This document shows positions 1-11,474 of a stretch of DNA of 64,000 nucleotides, one piece after another; the first letter of the stretch is position 1; each line of letters begins with the position of its first letter. This stretch comes from Blasia pusilla. Lineage: Eukaryota; Marchantiophyta; Marchantiopsida; Blasiales. The DNA lies in contig CM114275.1 in NCBI GenBank assembly GCA_050084515.1, positions 2,728,001 through 2,792,000 on the forward strand. The letters run 5' to 3'. Both the position numbers and the translations under genes were made by a program. Below the pieces are notes generated by a model. The model was not told where the DNA came from and did not search any database. It was given only the letters and a program-made list of their open reading frames with translations.

Positions 1-341
1 ATTAAATAAATAGCATTTAATATTTTAATTACATCTTTTCATTCTACCTCCTAGAATTAAGAGATGGTAATAGTTTTGTGGTAATATAGATATTTTCTTA
101 ATTTAATATTCTTCAAATTACGTCTTCCAGCACACGTGTGAGAAAATGACTTTGATTATTGAACAAGTCACGGGATATGACTAGAACATGATTGAGTCAT
201 TTTTAATACTATTTGAGTCACTACATCATTGCTGATTTGGTTTTCCAAGTCGTAAAAAATGATTGAACTAATAGAGTTATACTTTGAGTCATTTTGTGCA
301 AAAGTCATTCCAAGTCAAGTCATAAAAACCACAATTTTCTT
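1..341. other. AT-rich non-coding start of window
   Basis: No coding sequence is recognisable. The stretch is AT-rich and repeatedly contains GAGTCA, AAGTCA or their complement TGACT between about 145 and 325, without a regular period. It abuts the truncated RNase H end of element A, so the integrase half of that element is missing here. It may be flanking DNA or another decayed insertion. Confidence 0.4.
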
Positions 342-1830
342 CTAGTGATCCTGGTTCACATGTCTTGGGCATTGGACAACTTGAAAATCATACCCCTTGA
401 ACAAGAGTGACCATCTGGAAAGCTTCCCTGTAAGCTTGTGAGACTCCATCATCCATCTGAGTGGCTGATGATCGGCCATGAGCGTGAAAGCGTTCTTGAA
501 CAAATAACATCTAAAATGGGCCACTGCCCACACTACAACTAAGCACTTCCCCTCATAGGGATTGTATTTTTCCTCCGCAACGTTCTTCGAGCGGCTCACA
601 TATGCCACTACGAACTTCTTCCCCTGATCATCTCTCTTAGTGAGCACCGCTCCTAACCCTAATATACTCCAGTCTGTGTGTAACTGGAACGGATAGGCCT
701 CCTCAAAATGGGCAACGATGTCAAGTTGTCCTTAAGCTCTTCAAATGCTCGCTCCTTATCATCTCCCCAAAACCACTTCTGGTCCAACCTAGTCAACAAA
801 GTCAATGCCTTTGCAATGGCACTAAAGCCCTTCACATATCGTCGATAGTAGCTCGCCAATCCCATGAAAGCTTGAACTCGACTCACATATGTAGGGCGGG
901 GAATGCGCACTATGGCCTCCACCTTCATTTGTTGAACTCCAAGATCCTCCTGGATAAATGGTGTGTCCAAGGTACTCGATTTGGTCATGAAAGAACCTGC
1001 ACTTACCTGGATATAACTTCAACCCCATGTAACTACAATTGTCAAAATACCTCCTCTAGATGTCTCTCATGCTCCTCAAGCGTGGCACTGAAGACAATAA
1101 TGTCATCGATGTAACATCTCGCATAATCCAAACCTACCAAAATCTTATCCATAACTCATTGAAAACTCGTAGGAGCGTTCTTTCACCCAAATAGTAAGAG
1201 CCACCACTGGTACAAACAATCTATTCCCCAAAATGTTATTTTCTCCCTGTCCTCCACCCGGAGGAGCAACTGATGATAGCCATCACGCAGATCCAAATAA
1301 TTGAAGATCCTTGCATGCCCCACTGCATCAAAGATCTCCTTGAGACTAGGCATAGCATAGCAATTGGCCTTTGTATGCCGATTGATAGGACGGTAATCCC
1401 CACACATCCGCCTATCGGTCCACTGGCCATGCATGTCCTTCTTCACCGGCATAACTCTGGCAGATGCATACTCTCCAAGCGATCTCTCCACCAGTCTTGT
1501 GTCAGCCAAGTCTCGACTCCTACTCTAAATGAAGGCTCGCTCCTTGTCAGAATACCTGTGGGGTCGTCAGAAGATAAGAGTATCACTATCCAACTCAATC
1601 CAAATATCGAAGTCTTCGACAATCCCTATATCTCGACAAAAATTGCAACGATCTCCTCCTCTCCGCTCATGTCAACCTGAGACCACTCACCGCTCCCAAG
1701 TCTCTCTCGTGATCTCTGGAGGAGAGAAGGGTGGTGGTTGCTAACTAGCAATCTCTGGAGCAGCAACATGCGCTCCCAACTCAAACACCAATTCTCTCGG
1801 CACTCCACTATGTCCTGCATCAGCAAAATT
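342..1830 (-). pseudogene. Reverse transcriptase-RNase H fragment (element A)
   Basis: The polymerase module of a Ty3/gypsy element, which copies element RNA into DNA and degrades the RNA strand. Minus-strand frames show the RT fingers and palm (YRPIN, then LDLRDGYHQ around 1,183-1,509). The catalytic YIDD is intact at 1,102-1,113. The connection region (FMGLASYYRRYVKGFS, 659-988) and the RNase H core (DHQPLRWMMES, 342-647) follow. The pieces lie in different frames, so several indels have occurred. The reading stops before any integrase. The closest relatives are the equivalent segments of B (34,898-36,525) and C (58,674-60,142). Confidence 0.85.
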
Positions 1831-2039
1831 AACTCCCATCTATTTGTGCTCTTGTGACATGTCGCATGAAGTTCATGGATGCCTCTCCATCACCATTGCG
1901 CCCCCAGCTATTGTCTCACCCGTCCCGCTAGACGTTGCGCTGCAAAGTGGACGTAAGATCACAAAAACCTTGTGCATCCGTCTCTGCTAAGCTAAACCAG
2001 GACTGAACACCCAAGTAAACAGTTCAAGTCCATAGCTTG

Positions 2040-4240
2040 AACCAATACCTATATACGGGATGCCTCTGCCATCATAGGCACCGCCATCCTACCTATAGAA
2101 AATCCCATAGCCCGATCTTGCTCGTCAGCGTTAGGCTTTACCTATATACATGCTGCTCATTCCATATCATGCATGGTCCTCCCTAACGAAAAGCATGAGA
2201 TGTCGAAACCAATGTAGGCAATTATGCCCTCTATTGGCCCACCCGATTGGCCACTTCCAACGGTGGTATATCATAACGAGTAATTACCTAAGATTACCGC
2301 CGTGGATCCAAGATTGCATCCACTGTAAGTAGTGATGGTCTCTTGACTCAATTAGAAGTCGGCCTCAACAACTCAAATGGTAAAAGGTTCGTCCACCATA
2401 ATCGTGGACGGTGTGCGCACGATCCAACACTCGCCGTATCCAACAGCACCACCAGTCTCATGTCGAGAGACTTTCTTTAAGTAAGGGCGGACCTTCTTGC
2501 TGCATCAGACGTGGTTGATGCGAGTCAAACTCTATAAGAAGTTATCCTTTTTAAACACAAAATTATTATGTAAACCCTTCATTTTCTCACAGTAGGAATC
2601 ACGAATGCTAGTGTCGAGGCGATCACTTCTTCATAACATGAAACCCCAAAATTCCTAACTATGAAGTCCATGTAAACTATTTCACATTCATACACAAGGA
2701 AAATAGCACAAATAGTATTAAACCCTACTCGACCAGGCCTATTGATGTCCATGGATTGTTATATAAGGACATACAAAGTACAATTCCATGTCCTTCCGTA
2801 CATGATTATAAGAAGAATCACCAGAGTTGAAGCTTGCATGATTTGGTTCATGAATGCCTCCCCAAAGTGATAAACTAGATAAAAAAGAACTCATATCTAT
2901 CTACAAAGAGAACCTTGACGTGATACGGATTAAGGAAAGGAAAATCGGGCACAATTCGTGCTCCACCCTTATCCATGCTTGACGAACATCCTCCACTAAT
3001 CTCTATAACGGGGTTTGAAGGAGTGGCTCTCCCAAGAGAGGTAATTCACTCTCATTTGGAAAATACCAAGCCAAACCACCCACTATTTCTACTATGACTA
3101 AACTTCCCTAAAGTGACAAGTCTCTCATCTCCACGCATACCACACTCTAAAATCTCCTCGAAGAATACACCATGATCAAGTTACTCTCCTTAGAGGGGTA
3201 ATCCACTCTCATTAGAAGAGCAAGCAGTCCCAAAGCCATCCACTCAAGAGTGACACAAGAAACTCAAGGTGTAAAGTAGAAGGGGATGAACCCTTGAAGG
3301 TCCCTCCTCTTTATATACTCATAAGGGATACACAAGAGTACGAAATAAGGGTAATCTTATCTTGTACCAAATAGCTTTCTCTCGAGGCTTAGCTAATCAT
3401 ATTTTGACACAAGTAGATAACCTCTTATCTCTTGCAAAGTATCCTCTTTTACTTACTTCATATCTTCCAAACTACCCCAACTACCCTAGCCACCAACCAA
3501 GACTACTTTTGTTTTTTTATTTCATTAATGCACCAACCCTCATACTTTACTTTTATAATCCCATGACTCATTTATGACTTACTTTATTAAAATTGGGCTC
3601 CCAGAAAACAGACACCATAAAAAGGTTTAAACATGAGAATTTCCTTTTCCTAATCTAATTTACTTAATAATAATAAATCTCTCTCTAACACTTAATGAGA
3701 GAGGATTTTATACACTAGGTGATTTTACTATACGACACCGGTCCTATCCACGGCTGCACTTGATGTACACTCACTATCACTCGAGCTTAAGTATCATCTA
3801 ACACTAGGACATTCTCCAAAAAATAGGTTGGAGAACATTGTTTGGTAGTCTGCAAGCGTCAAAGAACTCCCAAAATATGGCCGACTTCGGGTCCTATAAA
3901 CCAAGTCCCTAATCCGCCGAAGAATGACCCTCACATGGCCACCCTGCCACCACCAAGTATATCGGACCAAACTTATCCAGATATGGTGTCCCCAACAAAA
4001 AAATGTCGACAGTTAATACATGCCGATATCCCCTGACTCCAGATAATGGCAATAACAAAGGATATTGCACGACTAGTCTCGACATATGATGCAATGATAC
4101 TCTACATGTCGTCTCATCTCTCTCAACATACAAGTACTATTGTACTCGTACTCTGGCCAGCAACATTGCAACCAACATTGTACTAATCTCTCCAAAGAGG
4201 TTTAGTATACATACATCCTCCTCGGGATACTACCACACAA
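2040..4240 (-). pseudogene. Cytosine-5 DNA methyltransferase remnant of element A, split by an LTR-like repeat
   Basis: A C5-MTase transfers a methyl group from S-adenosylmethionine to cytosine in DNA. On the minus strand, motif I reads NLFGEIS (4,182-4,202). The motif IV region reads GWPCEGHSS, with E where the family has Q (PCE at 3,930-3,938). Motif VI reads LENV (3,808-3,816). The reading is then interrupted by the repeat at 2,456-3,737. Beyond it the C-terminal signature DEQDRAMGF can be read near 2,090-2,125. The domain sits between protease and RT, as in elements B and C. Stops are present, including one at the end of the motif VI segment, so this copy is dead. Confidence 0.75.
2456..3737. 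repeat. 1.28-kb LTR-like repeat, copy 1
   Basis: Nearly full-length homologue of 16,044-17,314 in the same orientation. Its right end is ATACGACA followed by CCGG. Its left end is degenerate (TCTCATGT, where copy 2 has TGTCGTAT) and is preceded by CCAG. It interrupts the methyltransferase of element A: the protein reading resumes on the other side, so it is an insertion. TG...CA ends with short inverted termini suggest a solo LTR. A non-autonomous DNA transposon with 8-bp inverted repeats and a 4-bp duplication is the alternative. A TATA-like CTTTATATA lies near 3,310. Confidence 0.7.
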
Positions 4241-4599
4241 TTGGTGTGGTGTCCAAGCGTTTAGGATGCTCTAGAGCAAGACGAGATAAGAGTTACCACG
4301 TGCTCTTGGAGTTGAGATGTTGACCGAGCCTAAAGCTCGTGAGGGAGGCTCGGCTCCACGTCTACCTTACGAGCTAGTGAGAATTCCTCTGCAAATCGAT
4401 GCTCTTTCCCCAAAAAGCTGAAGAAGTATCACCAATAGATGTAGTCGCGCTCGTCATCGCATGCTACTCCTTAAGACTGTCCTCTACATGAATATCCTTT
4501 GCATCGGCGTTCCCCTCCAGTAAATCTCAGGCCAACATAATGTGCCATAATAACCAGAAATCGTTGTGGTTGAGCCTCAGAGTGAACCATCAAGTCTCC

Positions 4600-4970
4600 C
4601 TGCATACTCTATGGGTAGCTCATTGGCTCGTCCCTCACTTGACTCCCAACCTGGTCGATAGGAGGGAGTCTCCTCCCAAAGTCAAGTTTGAACCCTAGAT
4701 GATATAATATGATAGCCCCTACCAAAACATCATAAAACTCGGCTAGTTTCACAAACCCTCGTGTCCGCGCCATCACACTATCATTAGGATGCTTAGGCCA
4801 AATCCTCACTATAATCTCATCGCGAGTCACGAACTGTATCGAGGATGTGCCTCCCCGTGCAATTATCTGGAATGGACATGCAGTGATCTCACACTTCCGC
4901 AATCCCATCGCTACACATACCGCCTTCCCCAACATAAGGGGTTGTGCTCGTGAATCAAGAAAGCCTCTAT
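4600..4970 (-). pseudogene. Retroviral-type aspartic protease fragment (element A)
   Basis: Protease that would cut the Gag-Pol polyprotein. The minus-strand reading contains LDSRAQPLMLG at about 4,930-4,970 and then a typical C-terminal fold with FYDVLVGA and YHLGFKLDF. The catalytic triplet D-S/T-G reads D-S-R here, as it does in element B (37,911-38,315), while element C has D-S-G. Loss of the glycine should abolish activity. The segment aligns with 61,793-62,194 of C over about 100 residues. Confidence 0.75.
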
Positions 4971-5639
4971 GTGGTCAATACACGACTCTGGCTGGACCAA
5001 GCAACTAGAAAACTCCATCTCGGATGTCCAAGACAATAACTCTTGGTGAGATGGTTGCACGCTCTATTGCTCGCCTACTTGGCAACTCCGCCACTCTAGG
5101 CGTTCATGCATGCCAACTCTCCGTGGTCCTCATCCTGAGCACCTGCTCCAAGGGTACCTCTGCCACATCTCCTATGTGAGTCTCAACACTAGAAGAACCA
5201 AACTCGCTCATCGCTCTCACAGAGTGTCACCGCCAATCAGAAAACCTCAATTGGTCGACCTCCACATGTCAATAAATCTCTAGCCGTAAATAATGGGATG
5301 CTACACAAAGCCATTGCCATCGTTCATAACATGCAAGTGGTAGGCCGTGTCAAATGCTACATAGGCTTGGTAGACGTACTCGCCTCACCCGCTTCTCTAA
5401 CTGCGTTGGCATCTATGACAACAAATCTCCTCAAGGGCTGTCTACGGACCATCGATGGGATCCAAAGAGCCTCTAACAATGTCAAAGTCTTGGAAAGTCT
5501 AGCTTGCTTGCCAGCTTCTCCCCTCTAGGGATCCATCTCCACATCAGATCCTCGTGGCTCAGAAGCTCTCACTGCGCCTCTCGTAACAACTACATCTGCA
5601 TCCACTTGTGCAATGTTGCAAAAAAATCCCATACATCCT

Positions 5640-5986
5640 AGATCTCTTGCCATATCCTGGGCCTGAGCATATCCAGAAGTCGATGCGCCCCCTGCACCTC
5701 ATGTAGATGAATGTTGGGTCGTCATAGCGTGAAGGCGTTGCTCCAATTGAGCAATCCTTGCCAAAGTGCCTCTAATGCAAGTATTGCACTTGCTCTGGCA
5801 AGTGGTAGGCTCCGGCATCCACCACGTGCTCAACCTCCAACACCTCATCCTCTGCCACCTCCAGGTTGTCACATCTGAGTAGCCGATAGGCTGAGATCTA
5901 TCGTGGATAGGGCGTAGGAGCCAGCGGACTATCTTGATTGTAACTTTGTCCCACGATGTCGGATGAGGTTGAGGATAGATCCATTG
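5640..5986 (-). pseudogene. C-terminal gag fragment (element A)
   Basis: Weakly coding minus-strand segment ending in a short helix rich in Q, L and R (RIAQLEQRLHAM), followed by a low-complexity linker towards the protease. Its position before the protease matches the gag C-terminus of element C (about 62,750-63,000). The breakpoint with foreign sequence is at 5,986/5,987, where an LTR-like TGTCACGAACG begins. The zinc knuckle expected upstream is missing from this piece. Confidence rests on gene order more than on similarity. Confidence 0.5.
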
Positions 5987-6180
5987 TGTCACGAACGTCG
6001 TTTATAACAACTTTCATGTTGAGGTCTTTTATAGCCGGGTGACTTGTTGACCAGGTCACCCGCCCCTAGTAACCTGTGCGCGCAGGTTACCAAGGGGAGG
6101 GATATTTTTAGGGGAAGAGCCTTTTGGCTCTTCCCAACCCTATATAAGAGAGAAAGATGGCTTTCCTAAGCCATCTTTCT
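5987..6180 (+). promoter_or_regulatory. LTR-like promoter with TATA box and four hairpins
   Basis: The stretch opens with TGTCACGAACG, a typical LTR start, and contains a TATA box (TATATAAG, 6,141-6,148). Four inverted repeats lie in a row: GGGTGAC/GTCACCC (6,037-6,061), GTAACCTG/CAGGTTAC extended by CCCCT/AGGGG (6,063-6,097), GGAAGAGC/GCTCTTCC (6,113-6,134), and a perfect 13-bp stem AGAAAGATGGCTT with its complement around a 4-nt loop (6,151-6,180). The last begins right after the TATA box, where transcription would be expected to start. I could not find the other end of this element or a matching second LTR. Confidence 0.5.
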
Positions 6181-7221
6181 CATGTTGGGCCGTTGGAGCA
6201 CCTCCCTTATATGTGTGTGAGCTAGGACTAGGGTGCTAGCGTCCGGATTCCTTGATAGCACAGGGTGGACGAGGCTCAATATGCAGATGTAGATTGAGGA
6301 GTGGAGTTTTAGGCCGGATGTGCCGTTTTTACTATTCTTTATTTTTGTTGTGTGATCTCCATGTATATGTATGAGTTGAATTTTGTACATTTGTGGATCG
6401 ACCCCTGTGTGGGGAAGATCGGTGTTGTGTGGTGTAGATGTGACCAGCGATGTATGTTGTGTAGCGATATGTATGCGCACGACAAGGTCCTTGACCTCCC
6501 TCTAGGTGCAGTTTGGGATGGAGCTCGAAACATCTCTCACGTGTGTGCCTATATTTTTGGCAATGATTACCCAAGCGCATCGAGGCCTTATGAATCCATC
6601 AAGCAAAAAAATCCATTTGCGTCTTTTTCTCTTAACAGTTTGTAAGCCGAAATCACAGCGATCGGATTAATCTCATAGGGGCCGTGGAGTTTGGTGTTTC
6701 AGGTCCTTGGGTACTTACCGCGTACAGTTTGTAGGTCCAGACTGTTTCAGGTCATCCCCTTTGGTGCATAGGTAAGCCCGACCGGCAAGAACCTTACACT
6801 TATTAAGCCAGACAAAGAGGTGCAGAAAATGCTAGAACAAATCTGTCGAGAACGTGTGAGTGAGGCCCGAGCCTTTCCCTAAGCTATGCCAGTGGTCGGG
6901 CAAGTCTGCTTGCTCCGGGGTTGACGAAGCTTCGAAGAAAGTCAGGTTAGAGAGCCGCGTGATGGGCAACGAATGGTTTGTAGAGATTTATCCCAGATCA
7001 GTGAACGGGGTTGATAGACTATCAACATTTTTTTATAATTATCCAGTTAACTTAATGACGCCATCTTGGTACTAGTGAGTCTCCGAAAAACAATAAAATA
7101 GGTCGGCATTGGATGTTCTCTGTAAAGTTACGTGCATGTGGGCAGATACTTTTCAATTTATGCGCCCTTTTTTCGTAAAGCCAAAGTAGTATCCTTCGGA
7201 CCCTTTGGGCCCGAAAGGACC
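6181..7221. other. Unassigned sequence between LTR-like promoter and chromovirus
   Basis: No clear gene. A short plus-strand run near 6,745-6,770 reads FQVIPFG, reminiscent of the reverse-transcriptase FxVMPFGLxN motif, but it stops at once. A helix-like 30-residue segment follows at about 6,790-6,880. These could be scraps of the retroelement whose promoter lies at 5,987-6,180. The stretch ends at the CTAAG target site of element D. Confidence 0.3.
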
Positions 7222-7226
7222 CTAAG

Positions 7227-8229
7227 TGTCGCGACCCTCATGACCAAACAAGTGCCAAGCGGAACATCGGAACACTAGCGTGCTCACGCTAAGATGGTTT
7301 GCGCGTTGGAGTTGTCTCAAAGAGGAGACAAGAGACGAGACGCAAACGAGGAGTCGCGTTTCAGGTGTTATGGTCGCGACTGAGAAACCTGGACCAAACG
7401 CGGAATGAGACTTGAAAGAAGTCGAGTCTAGGAAGTGGGTTGCCAAAGGGAAGATCCGGATTTGGAACGCCACTAGCGTTTGAGAGTTTCCGACTTTATT
7501 TATGGCCATAACTTTTAGCGCCGAGATGCGTTTGGAGCAAATAAGGGTGCGTTGGAAAGCTTATGGAGAGCCGGTCCAAACGCATCAAAGATTGCTGCAA
7601 ACGCATCAGCAGCGGCCGAGATACGACCTGAAAACGAATGTAAGTGGAGTTGGGTTAAGGGCCACAATGAAGGGCCCGAACCTCTTTTCCCAAAGGGGAG
7701 GGGTTATTGGAGAACCCCAGAAGTACTAGTAAGGGGGAAGGTCTCCGAGAGTGCTTGGAACCCAAAACCCCATTTTGGGCGTCGCGGGGCGGCTCAAGGG
7801 CATGGAACGGAACGCGAGTTTGGGGGTTGGTTTGGAAAACCTACACCAAGTCCAGTGAGGCGATTTTAGACATCCCTCTTGGATTCCACCCCGTGACTCA
7901 ATTACTTGGGTCTCGGTTCGGAACTCACCCGAGGACCGTTGAATAGTTGGGATCGCTAGGCGCGCAAGTGCCGTTTCAGATCCTTGGACTAACCAGAAAG
8001 TTTGTTCCAAGTCTTGAAGGACTTGCCATGTGTTGGAAGCTAGGAACTAAGGAAGGTTGAGCTTGATGAGACGCCGAGTTGAGGACTCTGTGGGTTGGAA
8101 CGCTGGTTGGCCAAACCCGACTAACGAGAGTGCGTATTTGGGTGCAGATCGGCGATGAGTTCGTGACCTACTGAACGCACGCTTCCGCAACACTAAACAT
8201 TGACGTTCAAGGAGAGTAGGGGCGCGATA
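7227..8229 (+). repeat. 5' LTR of element D
   Basis: Direct repeat of 13,603-14,605, about 97% identical. It starts TGTCGCGACC and ends GGCGCGATA, immediately before the PBS at 8,232. A related, older solo LTR occupies 32,278-43,155, interrupted by element B. No TATA box is obvious to me within it. Confidence 0.95.
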
Positions 8230-8231
8230 AG

Positions 8232-8243
8232 TGGTATCAGAGC
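8232..8243 (+). promoter_or_regulatory. Primer-binding site for initiator methionine tRNA
   Basis: TGGTATCAGAGC lies two bases after the 5' LTR. This matches the 3' end of plant initiator tRNA-Met, the usual primer of minus-strand synthesis for plant Ty3/gypsy elements. Confidence 0.9.
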
Positions 8244-8378
8244 TAATCCTTGGTGAGCGAGAACTTGGGGTCGTGGGATCAGCCGGACGCTTGGGAAATT
8301 TCAAGGTAGCAGCTAGACTCGGACTCTTGAGGAGGGACGCAAGAAACGAGGAGGAGATCTGAGTGAGTTGGCTTGGAT

Positions 8379-9911
8379 ATGGCGATCGAGGGAGAACAAC
8401 CCAAGAAGCGCCGAATCAAGCGACGGGAACCAAGAGAGGAACCAATGCCGGACCATGAAGCTATGGAGAAGACGGAGACTCCCGAAGAGCTGAACGCCTG
8501 TCGTGAGGACGTTTCACAGGCGACTCCTTCCGCGGGGCCAGTGGGCCCAAACTCAGGGGAAAGGACGGAGTCGAGCCAGACGTTGGACTTGTTGAAGGTG
8601 TTGGTGGAGCAGATGTCCCAGCAAAGCAAGCGGATTGCAGAGTTAGAGGCCACTTGAAACCCGGGTGCGGGCAAAAAGCTCTGCAAGACGAACCTGCCCA
8701 CGCCATTCACGGGAGTGGGGCGCTTACGGAAAGTGAAGGATTTCCTTACGGAATTGGAACTGTACTTTGAGGCGTAGAGGGCTGCTGAGCAGGACAAGGT
8801 GACGGTAGCCGTTACTTTCCTGAAGGATCATGCTCTACAATGGTGGACAGCTCAACGAGAGGAATATCTCGACAGTGAGTCACCTCTGAGTTGGGAGGAG
8901 TTCAAGGAGTCGATTGGGCATTGGTTCACTCCGGAGTACCAAGGGTTGCGTGACACGGTGGAATGCGTGCGGATGCGGCAGAGTGGTTCCTTAAGCACCT
9001 ATGTGAGGGAGTTTAGTGCGAAGCTGACTTCTAGTCCAAAGATGGATGAACATGTGAAGAAGGCTTTCTTCATTAGTGGACTCAAGCCGAGCGCTGAAAA
9101 GGCCCTATACCGAATGCCGACGTTGCCAGAGACGTGCGCGGACCTTGTGAAGCTAGCGGAGCGGATTGGGGACGATGAGGTCCAAACCCAGAAACCCTTC
9201 AAGCCAAAAGTTTTTTTGAAGAAGTCGAAAAATAAGGAGGCATTCAAAAGAGGCTGGAGTGGGGGCCAAAGACGAACCAGAGAGTCGTGCCCGGCAAAGA
9301 AACGAGTGGAACTTCATGCGAAACCAAAAGGAGGACAACACTCAAAGTCAGGGAACGGCAAGGTCGTATGCTACAACTGTGGCGAACCGGGGCACCTGTC
9401 GAAAGGGTGTTCGAAACCGAAGGTTAGTAATGGGAGTATGATTGCGTTTGTTGCTAAGCATCTGTTGGCGGGCGATCTCGAGACGTCCCTTCAAGTCACC
9501 AAGAGGACGCACAATTTGGTGTACCTAAGATCCAAGATTGCTGATCGCGACGTGTTATTGCTAGTGGATACAGGTGCTTCGCACTCCTTCCTAAGCCCGA
9601 GAATCGTGAAGGAACTGGGGCTGTCTACCTCTAAGGCGGACGAGCCCATTCGCGTGGTTTTTGCAGGAGGCAAGTCTCATTGGACTTCTGATTTGGTCTT
9701 GGGTTTGACAATAGGATGCGGGGTATTCGAGTTGAAGGAGAATTTCATTGTGTGCGAAATGGATGGCATTGACGGGGTTTTGGGGAATACATTCCTAGAT
9801 GTGTATGAGGTGGAGTTAAGACGCCGACCATTGAGGTTGAGCGTCTTGCTAAAAGGCAAACGGTTACAGGTGCGGTTGGTCCGTGAGGTTCAAATAAAAT
9901 GGAGTTGGTAA
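8379..9911 (+). pseudogene. gag: gag with aspartic protease (element D)
   Basis: One reading frame from ATG 8,379 to 9,911, broken by TGA at 8,655 and TAG at 8,776. The N-terminus has a basic nuclear-signal-like PKKRRIKRR and a short coiled coil. After the stops, the 370-residue open part (from 8,799) contains the capsid signature (LQWWTAQREEYL). It continues with a CCHC zinc knuckle CYNCGEPGHLSKGC (residues 191-204) and the protease site LLLVDTGAS (residues 253-261), followed by the GVLGNTFLD region. The protease is therefore fused to gag, and pol begins in another frame overlapping the last 13 bases. The role of the product is particle formation and processing. Confidence 0.9.
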
Positions 9912-11438
9912 ACTCGATCACAAGGAGGAGCATGACTGAGTTGGAGGATGGATTTCTCTGCTTGATGAGACAAGTGGAGGAGGCTACAAGCAGTATACGC
10001 AGAGATGAGGACACTGCTTCAAGGGGAGTCCCAGAACCACTCCAGGAAATGGTCAAGGAGTTTGAGGATGTCTTGACAAATGAGCTTCCGACTGAATTGC
10101 CGCCACATAGAGCTGTAGATCATAAGATAGAGATCATACCGGGTTCCCAACCGCCTTCAAAAGCACCATATAGGTTGAATCAGGAGGAACTTCTTGAGTT
10201 GAAAAAGCAGTTAAGTGAGCTCTTGGAAAAGGGTTACATTAGGACTACCAAGTCACCTTATGGAGCACCTATTCTCTTTGTAAAGAAGAAGGATGGAAAG
10301 ATGAGGCTGTGTGTTGATTACCGTGCACTGAACAAAGTGACGGTTCGGAACAATTATCCTCTTCTGAGGATAGATGATCTCTTTGATAGGTTGGCAAGCG
10401 CGAGATATTTCAGTAGGATTGACTTGAAGTCAGGATATTACCAGATTTCGGATTGCCAAGGCAGATGTGGAGAAGACTGCGTGCAGGACGAGATACGGTT
10501 CCTTTGAGTTTGTAGTGATGCCTTTCGGTCTATGTAACGCGCCTCCAACGTTCACCACATTGATGAACTCCATTTTTCACAAGGAAATGGATGAGTATGT
10601 TATCATCTATATCGATGACATACTTATCTATTCGAAGTCACTAGAGGAGCACGTTCGACATGTGAGAGCGGTCTTGTCTAAGCTAAGGGCAAATCAGCTG
10701 TATGCGAATGTAGAGAAGAGCGAATTCGGTGTGAGAAATATCAAATTCTTGGGGCACGTGGTCAGTGCAGATAGCGTCAGTCCAGACATGGAAAAGGTAA
10801 AGGCGATTTTCGATTGGGAACCCCCATCCACTGTAAAGGGGATGAGGAGGTTCATAGGTGCGGTGCAATTTTATCGTACTTATGTGAAAAACTTCTCGGG
10901 AATTGTGAGACCTCTCACGGATTGGACAGCAAAGTTTGCCAACACGACTTGGACCTAGGAAGTTAATGAGGCATTCAACCGAGTGAAGCAGATTCTATCG
11001 CACGAACCAATGTTAAAGCTGCCGGAGTTTGACAAACCGTTCGAAGTGCATACCGATGCTAGTGATTTCGCGGTTGCAGGAATGTTGGTGCAAGAAGGGA
11101 GACCGGTGGCATATGAAAGCAAGAAGCTTAGCGATACTGAAAGGAGATGGCCTACCCACGAGAAAGATTTGTTTGCGGTGGTACATTGCTTGAGGAAGTG
11201 GCGGCATTATCTAGGGCTCCACATGACTCGAGTATTCACCGATAATATATCACTCAAGTATTTTGAGACCCAGGATCGAGTGACACCGAAAAAATTGCGA
11301 TGGCATGATACCTTGGCGCTGATGGATGTTGAGTTGATTCATAAGCCAGGTAAAGATAATGTGATTCCAGATACGTTAAGTCGCAAGGAGGAACACATGC
11401 CATCGACGACACAGGTCTTGAGAGCAATGTTCCCTTAG
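9899..11438 (+). pseudogene. pol: pol: reverse transcriptase and RNase H (element D)
   Basis: The reading starts at 9,899, overlapping the gag end. RT motifs are [28 protein letters not shown], then a one-base shift near 10,447, then FGLCNAPPTF and the catalytic YIDD (10,608-10,619). The connection domain follows (FLGHVVS, FYRTYVKNFS). A TAG at 10,956 separates RNase H (HTDASDFAVAGML, with the later DTLSRKEE). Another TAG ends this part at 11,436. The order and spacing are canonical for Ty3/gypsy. The damage is light, consistent with an element moved in trans or decayed since insertion. Confidence 0.92.
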
Positions 11439-11474
11439 GAAACAGATCTGGAAAGAAGGATCCGTGAAGGATAT

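Larger units (their letters stand above)
342..5986 (-). mobile_element. Element A (left part): decayed Ty3/gypsy retrotransposon with DNA methyltransferase
   Basis: Read on the minus strand from 5,986 down, the order is the C-terminal part of gag, aspartic protease, cytosine-5 methyltransferase, reverse transcriptase and RNase H. This matches the order in elements B (32,556-42,400) and C (56,767-64,000). Every domain has stops or frameshifts. The integrase and both LTRs are absent from this piece. A 1.28-kb LTR-like repeat (2,456-3,737) sits inside the methyltransferase. The N-terminal gag of what looks like the same element resumes at 29,060-30,130, implying that about 23 kb was inserted at 5,987. 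Membership of the family is clear from shared motifs; the joining of the two pieces is inference. Confidence 0.75.
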
